From Ulvibacterium sp965248315 (lineage in GTDB: Bacteria; Bacteroidota; Bacteroidia; Flavobacteriales; Flavobacteriaceae), in NCBI RefSeq assembly GCF_965248315.1, contig NZ_CBDFIX010000002.1:2790001-2854000 (forward strand): a DNA stretch of 64,000 nucleotides, given 5' to 3'. The position numbers and the translations under genes were made by a program. Shown here one piece after another: positions 35,493 through 44,227 of this stretch; position 1 is the first letter of the stretch, and each line of letters opens with the position of its first letter. A model generated the notes under the pieces. It did not search any database, was not told where the DNA came from, and saw only the letters and a list, made by a program, of their open reading frames with translations.

Positions 35493-36886
35493 GATTGCCC
35501 TATTTTATAGTATTTGAAACCGATTGCTTTCATCTTACTTGCATCCAATATACGTCTTCCGTCAAAGACAAAAGCAGGTTTCAACATATTATTGAAAATC
35601 TTATTCCAATCATAGGTCTTAAATTCATCCCATTCTGTTAAAATAGCAATGGCATGTGCCTCCTTGGTCGTTTCGATGGGTTCCTGTATTACTTTTAACA
35701 AGCGCCTATTTTCATTAGGTTTGCGAGTCTTTAAATTGTCGAGGTCCTTATAAATTTGGTCCTCGGTCACCTTTGGGTCATAAACTAATAATTCGGCTTT
35801 TTCTTCCAATAAGGCATCTGCCACATAGATGGCAGCGGATTCCCTTGTATCATTAGTGTCCTTTTTGAAAGCCCAACCATAGAATATGATTTTCTTTCCA
35901 GAGACAGTATTATACAGAGTAGTAACGATATTATCGGCAAAACGTCGCTTTTGATAATCGTTCATTAGGATTACCTGTTCCCAGTAATTCGCTACTTCAT
36001 GTAGTCCGTAATTGCGAGCGATGTAAACCAGATTGAGAATATCCTTTTGAAAACAGGAACCGCCAAATCCAACGGATGATTGTAAAAACTTGGGGCCTAT
36101 CCTACTATCAAAGCCAATTGCTTTGGCCACTTCTTGAACATTGGCATCCGTTTTCTCACATAGGGCCGATATAGAATTAATGGATGATACGCGTTGTGCC
36201 AGAAAAGCATTGGCGACCAATTTAGACAGTTCAGAGGACCAGACATTGGTCTGTAATATCCGCTCCTTCGGTAGCCAATGTTCATAAATCGCACTTAACG
36301 CATCCTTGGCCATTTGGCCAGAGGGAGTGTCATCGCCACCAATTAGAACTCTATCTGCATTCAGTAGGTCATTGATAGCGGTACCTTCTGCCAAAAACTC
36401 AGGATTCGAAAGAATTTCAAAGTTTACCTCATTACCCATATTCTGAAGTATATTCTTAATGGCCTGGGCGGTCCGTACAGGGAGTGTTGATTTTTCTACA
36501 ACTATTTTGTCATCTTTTGCTACTCTGGCAATATTTCTGGCGCAAAGTTCAATGTACTTTAAATCTGCTGCCTGTCCCTTTCCTTTTCCATATGTTTTGG
36601 TTGGGGTATTTACCGAGATGAAAATCATTTGTGCCCGGTCTATGGCCTTATCAACTTTTGTGGAAAAGAAAAGGTTTTTTCCCCGAGTTTGGGCAACTAT
36701 TTCCTTGAGTCCAGGTTCGTATATGGGAAGATTCTCTAAATTGGCTTGGTTCCATTTATCAATCCGGTCCTGATCAATATCCACCACCGTGATGTTAATC
36801 TCTGGGCATCTGCTTGCAATGACAGACATGGTTGGCCCACCAACATAACCTGCTCCGATACAACAAATTTCAGTAATTTTTTTCAT
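35489..36886 (-). CDS. ugd: UDP-glucose 6-dehydrogenase
   Basis: Oxidises UDP-glucose to UDP-glucuronate. The 465-aa length and sequence are of the long, animal-like type: ICCIGAGYVGGPTMSVIA, ISVNTPTKTYG, VEKSTLPVRTA, NPEFLAEGTAI, and the active-site Cys in SSVGFGGSCFQKDILNLVY. First gene of the UDP-uronic-acid run; a TTG-N18-AATCTTTG promoter lies just upstream. Coupled to the 4-epimerase gene. Confidence 0.93.
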   Translation of the reverse strand: MKKITEICCIGAGYVGGPTMSVIASRCPEINITVVDIDQDRIDKWNQANLENLPIYEPGLKEIVAQTRGKNLFFSTKVDKAIDRAQMIFISVNTPTKTYGKGKGQAADLKYIELCARNIARVAKDDKIVVEKSTLPVRTAQAIKNILQNMGNEVNFEILSNPEFLAEGTAINDLLNADRVLIGGDDTPSGQMAKDALSAIYEHWLPKERILQTNVWSSELSKLVANAFLAQRVSSINSISALCEKTDANVQEVAKAIGFDSRIGPKFLQSSVGFGGSCFQKDILNLVYIARNYGLHEVANYWEQVILMNDYQKRRFADNIVTTLYNTVSGKKIIFYGWAFKKDTNDTRESAAIYVADALLEEKAELLVYDPKVTEDQIYKDLDNLKTRKPNENRRLLKVIQEPIETTKEAHAIAILTEWDEFKTYDWNKIFNNMLKPAFVFDGRRILDASKMKAIGFKYYKIGQS

Positions 36887-36908
36887 TGATGTTTATAACT
36901 TTTGACTG

Positions 36909-36937
36909 CAAAGATTAGTAAATAACTCTATATTCAA
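36909..36937 (-). promoter_or_regulatory. Promoter for the ugd run
   Basis: On the minus strand, TTG (36937-36935), an 18-bp spacer, then AATCTTTG (36916-36909), one mismatch from TAnnTTTG. Transcription would begin about 16 bases before the ugd ATG. Matches the Bacteroidetes promoter pattern. Confidence 0.5.
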
Positions 36938-37079
36938 TAATAATTTATATATGAAAGGTATTTTTTTGGGCACGATGGGAAAGTTATGGATTAAGGTGTG
37001 AAAAATTAGGATTTGAACACCAAAAAAGTCTTTTAGCCGATGTTTTTCAATTCTTAAACGAATTATAACCCGTTTTTGA

Positions 37080-37108
37080 TTGTATAAATGAAACTATGGT
37101 TACTTTTG
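37080..37108 (+). promoter_or_regulatory. Promoter for the plus-strand aminotransferase-Wza-Wzc run
   Basis: TTG (37080-37082), an 18-bp spacer, then TACTTTTG (37101-37108), a perfect TAnnTTTG. It sits 38 bp before the TTG start codon at 37146. This is the best promoter match in the window and lies back to back with the ugd promoter. Confidence 0.65.
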
Positions 37109-37145
37109 ATGATGAAATTGTAGTTGAACTATAACCTAACTGTTT

Positions 37146-38273
37146 TTGGAAACACTGACTAAGATTTGGCTTTCTTCACCTCATATTGGAAGTAGTGAGC
37201 AATACTACGTTGATGAGGCATTTAGAACCAATTGGATTGCCCCATTGGGTCCAAATGTGATGGGTTTTGAAGGCGATTTGGAAGATTACCTCCAAGAAGA
37301 AGTTCATGTTGCGGCTTTGAGCTCCGGGACAGCTGCAATCCATCTTGGACTTAAATTATTAGGCGTTGGCAAGGGTGATGAGGTGCTTTGCCAAAGTTTT
37401 ACCTTTTCGGCATCCGCCAATCCGATTACCTATTTAGGTTCCCGGCCTATTTTTGTTGATAGTGAAAGCAAGACATGGAACATATGTCCTGAACTTCTGG
37501 AAGAAGCAATTAAGGAGAGAATTCGTAGGGGTAAGAAACCTAAGGCCATCGTGGCGGTACATCTTTATGGAATGCCCTATAAAGTTCACGAAATTCACAC
37601 TTTGGCCGAAAAGTATCAAATTCCTATCTTAGAGGATAGTGCCGAGGCTCTTGGCAGTATCTACAAGGGTCGCAAATGCGGAACTTTTGGTGATATCTCA
37701 ATACTTTCTTTTAATGGCAATAAGATAATAACTACCTCAGGAGGAGGGGCTTTGGTTTCTAAAACCAAAGAGTATAGGGATAAGGCCATTTTCTTGGCGA
37801 CCCAAGCACGAGATAATGCGGTTCATTATCAGCATTCGGAAATTGGTCACAACTATCGAATGAGTAATGTGTTGGCAGGTATTGGCAGAGGGCAAATGCA
37901 AGTTTTGAACGAAAGAGTCAGCGCGAGACGAAGAAATTATGAATACTATTTAGAAGCTTTGCAAGATTTGGACGAGATTTCATTTCTCAAGGAACCGGAT
38001 GGAATGTTTTCCAATAGATGGCTAAGTTGTATACTAACACCGTCATACGGGGTGCGCGAGAGAATTCGTTTGGCTTTGGAAAATGAGAACATCGAATCTA
38101 GACCGCTATGGAAACCGATGCATTTGCAACCGGTTTTTAAAGGAGAACCTAACTTTACGAATGGTATTTCTGAAAGCCTTTTTCAAACAGGACTATGTCT
38201 ACCTAGTGGTTCCAATCTGCTTTTTGAGGATTTGGAGCGAATAGTTGAAATCGTTAAACTTGCCCTGAAATGA
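37146..38273 (+). CDS. PglE/DegT-like nucleotide-sugar aminotransferase
   Basis: A PLP-dependent sugar aminotransferase, 375 aa. IWLSSPHIG at the N-terminus and PLGPNVMGFEGDLEDYL are typical of the group that aminates UDP-4-keto-6-deoxy-GlcNAc; the PLP Lys193 is in SFNGNKIITTSGGG. The start must be TTG 37146 (or CTG 37140), because an in-frame TAA lies at 37137-37139 and no ATG is near. It overlaps the PglF-like dehydratase frame by four bases (ATGA). With PglF-, PglD- and PglC-like genes nearby, it should make UDP-4-amino-bacillosamine precursor. Confidence 0.87.
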   Translation: METLTKIWLSSPHIGSSEQYYVDEAFRTNWIAPLGPNVMGFEGDLEDYLQEEVHVAALSSGTAAIHLGLKLLGVGKGDEVLCQSFTFSASANPITYLGSRPIFVDSESKTWNICPELLEEAIKERIRRGKKPKAIVAVHLYGMPYKVHEIHTLAEKYQIPILEDSAEALGSIYKGRKCGTFGDISILSFNGNKIITTSGGGALVSKTKEYRDKAIFLATQARDNAVHYQHSEIGHNYRMSNVLAGIGRGQMQVLNERVSARRRNYEYYLEALQDLDEISFLKEPDGMFSNRWLSCILTPSYGVRERIRLALENENIESRPLWKPMHLQPVFKGEPNFTNGISESLFQTGLCLPSGSNLLFEDLERIVEIVKLALK

Positions 38274-40208
38274 TACAAAACTATCTTACCAGTACGGTCG
38301 AAAGATATGCTTCCAAATGGTTGGTATTGGGAATTGATATTGCCATAGTGGTAATTTCATTTGTTCTGTCTTATTTTATTCGTTTTAATCTCACCTTTGA
38401 TTTTGATGTGGATAAATTATTTGTACAACTACCGTGGGTTTCGCTAATTGCATTATTTTCATTTTTAATAGTAGGTTCATATAAGGGTGTAGTTAGGCAT
38501 ACCGGAGTACGTGACGTTTATAACATTTTTAACGCCATTTGCCTTGCCAGTATTTTGTCAATTTTCTTGATTCTAGCAAACGGAAAATTTCGACTAATGG
38601 ATGATTTCACCATCCCAATATCAATTATAATATATAATAGCCTATTAAGCTTTATTGCATTGGTTACCTCTAGGTATGTTTTTAAATCACTCTTCCATAA
38701 CTATCTCAATGAGAAACGGTTCAATTCATCCAAAAACGTTTTGATTTATGGTGCGGGAGAATCTGGAATACTTACTTATGGTGCTATCACCAACCACTCC
38801 AAAAGTAATGTTAAGGTTATCGGTTATATTGATAGGGATAAAAAGAAGATTGGCAAACTCATCAATGGCGTCAGTGTTTATGCTCCGGAAGTTTTAACAG
38901 AGGCCTTTATTCGTAAGAAAGGCATTGCTGAGATAATCTTTTGTATACAGAATATAGATCACAAAAAACTGAAGAGTTTGGTCGAGGGGTTGGTAGATTT
39001 TCCAGTGTTGGTAAAAATAGTCCCTCCGGTTGAAGATTGGATAAATGGTGAATTAAAAGCCTCTCAAATCAAAAAAGTCCAGATCGAGGATTTATTGAAT
39101 AGGGCACCTATTGATATTGCAAACTCTAAGATACGCGAGGAAGTGAAAGACAAAGTAATATTTGTCACTGGCGGTGCGGGTTCCATAGGCAGCGAAATAG
39201 TTAGACTAATGTAATTATAATTATAGTTCTCTTATAATTATTGACCAAGCGGAATCAGCACTTTATGATTTGCAACAGGAGTTAAAGCAAAAAGGGCATC
39301 ATAATTTTGTTCCACTGGTAGGAGATGTACGGGATAAAAATAGGATGAACAGTATTTTTCAAGAATACCAACCTGATATCGTTTTTCATGCTGCCGCTTA
39401 TAAACACGTGCCTTTGATGGAATATAATTCTTATGAGGCCATAAAAATCAATATAGCGGGTACAAAGACTATTGCTGATCTTGCGCTGAGCCATAATGTT
39501 GAAAAATTTGTGCTCATATCAACGGATAAAGCGGTTAATCCCACCAATGTCATGGGGGCGAGTAAGCGAATAGCTGAAATTTATGTGAGTTGTTTGCAAA
39601 AAGAGAACAATACCAAATTTATTACAACGCGTTTTGGAAATGTTTTGGGTTCCAATGGTTCTGTAATTCCCTTGTTTCGGAAACAAATTGAAAATGGAGG
39701 TCCAATAACCCTTACCCATAAGGAGATTACTCGATATTTCATGACAATTCCGGAAGCTTCTCAATTGGTATTGGAAGCAGGGGCCATGGGCGAGGGCGGC
39801 GAAATTTTTATTTTTGATATGGGAGAGTCGGTTAGAATCTATGATTTGGCAAAAAATATGATTAAGTTATCTGGATTGAGTTACCCTGAGGATATTGACA
39901 TAAAAGTTACGGGACTAAGACCAGGCGAAAAACTGTACGAGGAATTATTGGCCAATGGCGAGAACACACTTCCTACATATCATAAGAAAATTAAAATAAG
40001 TAAAACACGAGAATTGGATTACACTGATCTTAAGTCCAAAATAGATGAACTTTGTATTACCAATATGTTCTTCAGTAAAAATACGGTGAAACTTATGAAA
40101 AGCATTGTGCCGGAATATATTTCCAAAAATTCCAAGCTTTGTGAATTGGACGAAAACGGGAAGCCGGAGGTTGGGAACACTATAGCCTTAAAAGTCGTAG
40201 AATCCTAA
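38270..40208 (+). pseudogene. PglF/CapD-like UDP-GlcNAc 4,6-dehydratase, frameshifted
   Basis: A membrane nucleotide-sugar dehydratase split into two frames. Part one (38270-39214) has four membrane helices (about residues 15-125), a CoA-binding-like domain (VLIYGAGESGILTYGAI) and the start of the catalytic SDR domain, GGAGSIGSEIVRLM, where it meets TAA at 39212. Part two resumes in another frame with IIIDQAESALYDLQQELK and holds the rest of the domain, with STDKAVNPTNVMGASK, FGNVLGSNGSV and RYFMTIPEAS. Removing one T at 39212 restores MNYNYSSLIIIDQ across the join, so a single-base insertion explains the break. In intact relatives (about 640 aa) the enzyme makes UDP-4-keto-6-deoxy-GlcNAc. 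Either a recent lesion or a consensus error. Confidence 0.88.
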
Positions 40209-40255
40209 ATAAATCCTTTAACTTGCGAACCTTTAACCAATAATTATGTAATCCA

Positions 40256-41032
40256 ATGCTAAAGATAGGTATTTCCATCAGAGTCATTTCCCTTTTTTGT
40301 GTAATTGCAATAATCGTTGCCTCCTGCGCCTCCCGGAAGGAGGTGGTGTATTTTCAGGATACTGGGGACTTTGAGACTTTGGTAAACAACAGTGGATTTA
40401 TATCAAAGTTCAAGGTCGATGATCTCATAGATATTCATGTTTCTTCCTTAAACCCTGAAGCCAGTGGCCCTTTTAATTTGTTTAGAGGTATGCCGGGAAT
40501 GGGTGGCCAACCGGAACAAGTAAATTACTTGGTGGATCAGGCAGGGGAGATTGATTTTCCGGTTATCGGAAAATTAAAAGTGGAGGGGCTGTCCCCAGAT
40601 GAACTGCGAATACTTCTAAGGGAACGATTATCGGAGTATCTGAAGGATCCTATAATAAATATAAGATTGAGGAACTATACGGTTACTGTTTTAGGAGAAG
40701 TGAATAGGCCAGGAACCTACCCAGTTAACGGAGAGCAGATTACCATATTGGAAGCATTGGGATTTGCAGGTGATTTAACAATTAGAGGTGTTAGAACTAA
40801 TGTTTTGGTCATACGGGATTTTAACGGTACCAAAGTTTATACACGTGTTGATCTTACTTCAAAGAACGTAGTAAAGTCCCCGGTATATTACCTTACCCAA
40901 AATGATGTGGTGTATGTAGAACCTAATAAATCAGGAATTTCTGCTACTAGTCTTGATCAAAGGACTACTATTGCCATTTCCATCGCATCCATTTTGATAA
41001 CTTCTTCTATTATTTTGATTACCCGTTCATAA
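40256..41032 (+). CDS. wza: Wza-like polysaccharide export lipoprotein
   Basis: Outer-membrane export channel subunit, 258 aa. Signal peptide with lipobox IIVASC (Cys24). The Poly_export domain begins KVDDLIDIHVSSLNPEA and includes VNYLVDQAGEIDFPVIGKL; an SLBB-like segment follows (TVTVLGEVNRPGTYPVNGEQ, about 145-200). Residues after the Cys (ASRKEV) lack an acidic surface-export signal, consistent with a periplasm-facing protein. A C-terminal hydrophobic stretch (IAISIASILITSSIILI) is typical of Bacteroidetes members. Forms the export machine with the Wzc gene 26 bp downstream. Confidence 0.9.
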   Translation: MLKIGISIRVISLFCVIAIIVASCASRKEVVYFQDTGDFETLVNNSGFISKFKVDDLIDIHVSSLNPEASGPFNLFRGMPGMGGQPEQVNYLVDQAGEIDFPVIGKLKVEGLSPDELRILLRERLSEYLKDPIINIRLRNYTVTVLGEVNRPGTYPVNGEQITILEALGFAGDLTIRGVRTNVLVIRDFNGTKVYTRVDLTSKNVVKSPVYYLTQNDVVYVEPNKSGISATSLDQRTTIAISIASILITSSIILITRS

Positions 41033-41058
41033 GAAATTGATTCATAAATGAATATTAA

Positions 41059-43446
41059 ATGAGTTCGAAGCCCTCAAATCATTCTCAAGAAGGTCCTGAT
41101 TATAGAGAAATTCTGAAACCGTACCTAAAAAGTTGGAAATGGTTTGTCATATCGGGAATAACGGCCTTAATAATTGGATTCATTTATATCCGTTATGCTG
41201 TTCCTCACTACGCGGTAGAAGCTAAGATTCAAATATTAGACAACAAACAAGGATCTTCCCAACTCAGTGTTTTTGAGGATTTGGGTATGTTAGGCGAAGG
41301 AGGTATCGAAATAGAGGATGAAATTGAGATTATAAAATCAAGATCTAATCTAATTGCCTTAGTCAAGGAATTAGGGCTCAATATCAATATTACCGCTTTG
41401 GGTAATATTAAAAACTCACCTATTTATCGCAATCCAGACCCTCCGTTCAACATAAATTTTATCGCACCTGATTCTCTAGTCCATAATTCAAGGGCGGGTT
41501 TTTTTATCACGCTGTCATCGAAAACAACCTTTGAGTATGCCGAAAACGATAAGGGTCCTACCACATTGTATTCATACGGAAAAACAATTTCTTCGCCGGT
41601 TGGAGAAATAATTGTAACCCCAAATAATGTGGATTCCCATAAGTTTGGGACAAATTACGTAGTATCAGTTAATCCTTTATCCACTGTTGCTGCGAATTAT
41701 CAAAAAGCTCTGGAAATTTCAGTCGAAAATCATAGATCGAAGATACTTACACTCTCCTTAAACGATGCCATCGTTCCAAGGGCCCAAGATGTCATTAACA
41801 CCTTAATAGCAATTTATAATCAGAATGCCATTGATGACAAAAAAGCCCTTGCCGATAGGACATCCGAATTTATAGATGATAGAATATCACAAATTTCATC
41901 TAGTTTGACTAGTGCGGATGAATCGGCAGTAGAATTTAAATCGGACAGAGGTTTAACCGATATTGCCACCTAGACAAACCTCAATCTAAATCTTGGGGCT
42001 CAAAATCAACAACAGTTGCAGGATGCATCCATACAATTGGATATTGCCTCTTCAATGAAGAACATTATTGATACCGATGACGGTTATGATTTACTTCCTT
42101 CGAATATTGGATTGGAAGACCGTTCTATAGCCACCACCACCCAGAGATATAATGAGTTGGCTTTGGAACGAAAACGTTTATTGGAGAGTTCCAATGACAA
42201 AAATCCGATTATTGTAAATTTGGATCAACAACTCGACGGACTTAAACGTAGCATGCGGACAAGTTTGGAAGGGATGACAAATAGTTTGGGCCTCCAAGTT
42301 AATGATCTTAGTAGTCGGCTATCCAGAATCAATTCAAGAATTTACTCGGCTCCAAAAAATGAACGTGCTTTAAGGGATATATCAAGACAGCAAGAAACTA
42401 CTGAATCCTTGTATTTATATTTGTTACAAAAAAGAGAGGAATCCCAGATAGCTTTTGCGTCTTCCGAACCAAAATCCAACATACTTGATGATGCCTATGC
42501 AGTAAGTGATTTTCCGATTTCCCCCAAGAAAAAACTTGTATTTTTGGCTTCCTTACTTCTTGGATTATTGGTGCCATTTTCTATTATCTACATAAATTCT
42601 CTATTGGACAATAAAGTTCATAATAAGATTGGTTTGGAAAAATTGACAGAAGACATTCCTGTATTGGCTGAGCTTCCTAAAATTTCTAAAAAGGAAAATA
42701 AACTGGTGAGACCAGGGGAACGAACAGTATTGGCGGAGTCTTTACGTATCCTAAGGACCAATCTCGACTATCTGCTAAAATCCAAAAATAAAAAAGAGAA
42801 TAGAGCCAACATTATCTATGTAACTTCCAGTGTTTCAGGTGAAGGCAAAACGTTGGTAGCCTCTAATTTAGCTATGATTTTTGCGAATACAGATAAAAAG
42901 GTATTGTTGATAGGAGGCGATATTAGAAATCCAAAAATATATCAGTTTTATTCCGGGAAAAATGTTGACAAATTAGGTAGGGCTACAAGGAACAAAGAAG
43001 GCCAAGGACTTACCGAATACTTGGTAAATCAAAATTTGGAGGGGAAAGATATCATTTCTCCCATGTTGGCTTATGATCAAACAGTTGATGTAATCTATTC
43101 TGGAAAAATTCCGCCAAATCCTGCAGAACTATTGATGAACGGCCGAATGAAAGAGTTATTGGAATGTATGTCCTTACGGTATGATTATATTATTGTAGAC
43201 ACAGCGCCATTAATGGTAGTGACCGACACATTATTGATCAGTGAATACGCAGACCGGATTTTATATGTGACCAGAGCGGGGGTGACAGAAATGAAAGTAT
43301 TGGAATATCCTCTTGGACTTTATAAAGAGGGTAAACTTAATGGATTATCCTTTATTGTAAATGGAGTGAACGATTCCAATTTGGGCTACGGAGGAAAATA
43401 TGGTTACGGCTACAATAAGTCCATAAAAAAATGGTGGAAGTTCTAA
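41059..43446 (+). pseudogene. wzc: Wzc-like tyrosine autokinase and co-polymerase, interrupted by amber stop
   Basis: One reading frame from 41059 to 43446 is broken by a single in-frame TAG at 41971-41973, between GLTDIAT and TNLNLNLGAQNQQQ. Upstream: Wzz-type domain with a first membrane helix (about residues 32-50) and periplasmic coiled coil. Downstream, in the same frame: the rest of the coil, a second membrane helix (LVFLASLLLGLLVPFSIIYI), then the BY-kinase with Walker A SVSGEGKTLVASNLA, Walker A' VLLIGGDIRNPK, Walker B YDYIIVDTAP and a short Tyr-rich tail. Wzc controls chain length and export of Wzy-dependent polymers. A one-base change (for example from CAG, AAG or GAG) would restore it. 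Termination there would remove the whole kinase; a TTG restart at 42016 is possible but would lack the first membrane helix. Confidence 0.9.
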
Positions 43447-44227
43447 GGCTATCGATTCCAGATCTTTGCATCAGTTATCTTTAAGCAATTAAAAATTCAA
43501 AAACCAACCCCCAAATTAAAAGAAGTGCAAGAATAGAATTTAGGAAGTTACTCCCTCTGAAATTAGTTGAGGCTACATGTTTTTGAAATGAGGAGCTTTG
43601 TAAGTTAGTAATTTCAATGGCTGTTTTGGAAAGATACTTGTTCAACACTGGATTTAAAATGACTTTCCGTGCTATATTCCTAAATTTCCTTTTCTACACT
43701 AATATCTAGTCTAGCCAGTGTGAACAAAGAAGAATAATATAATTCACAGTTAATCAGTTCGGTATTGCCAGTCCTGAAATTCCACCTAATACTGTTACTT
43801 TTCCTAAATTGTGAAAATATTTTAAGAAAACGCTCTATCAAGCAATTTGTTTGGCTTACTTAAAATGTTGTTTCAACGATTCTTTTGTTGAACTTGAACG
43901 GCTATATCAAAAAGTAGTTTTTTTATTTAGATCATGAATTGAATTACTTCAATTCAGAAAAAAGTTGTCATGGACCAAGCGAATGTCCGAATGGACAGAT
44001 GGAAAATTGGCATAGACTACATATTTTGTAAAACAAATGTTAAAAAAAAGTACAGTTCATCGAATATAGAATGTTTGCACATCCAAAATAACGGATTCAA
44101 TCGTAAAGTATTAAGAAAAAAATGCAGTTCATCGAAAAAAAAATGAATTTTATCGAGGACATAGAATTTTTAAATAAATTTACCTAACCCAAATTAAAAA
44201 TTAAACCTACAAAATTCTTAACCTATC
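43447..44227. other. 781-bp gap with a possible relic and regulatory repeats
   Basis: After wzc. On the minus strand a start-less open frame (43693-43481) encodes a hydrophobic C-terminus-like string ending ILALLLIWGLVFEFLIA then stop; it may be a decayed membrane protein gene or chance. The last 180 bp carry the LytTR-type repeats described separately. A small inverted repeat TTCAAC...GTTGAA occurs near 43871-43895. Confidence 0.5.
44051..44156 (+). promoter_or_regulatory. LytTR-type direct repeats upstream of the surface lipoprotein gene
   Basis: The string CAGTTCATCGA occurs at 44053-44063 and again at 44125-44135, and a degenerate copy (TGAATTTTATCGA) at 44144-44156. Copies two and three are exactly 21 bp apart, two helical turns, the spacing of LytTR direct repeats; the 9-mer at 44052-44060 (ACAGTTCAT) fits the general LytTR half-site pattern with GTT at its centre. 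Copy three abuts the expected -33 region of a promoter with TAAATTTA at 44175-44182 and no TTG, which is how an activator site is placed. Binding by a LytTR regulator is inferred; none is encoded in the window. Confidence 0.5.

Noticed and set aside
39205..39240. Programmed ribosomal frameshift in the PglF-like gene
   Set aside because: No slippery heptamer or following hairpin is evident, and relatives are single-frame; a one-base insertion or assembly error is simpler.
41971..41973. Recoded TAG (suppression or unusual amino acid) in wzc
   Set aside because: The position is in the periplasmic coiled coil, not an active site, and there is no sign of recoding elsewhere; a nonsense mutation or base-call error is more likely.
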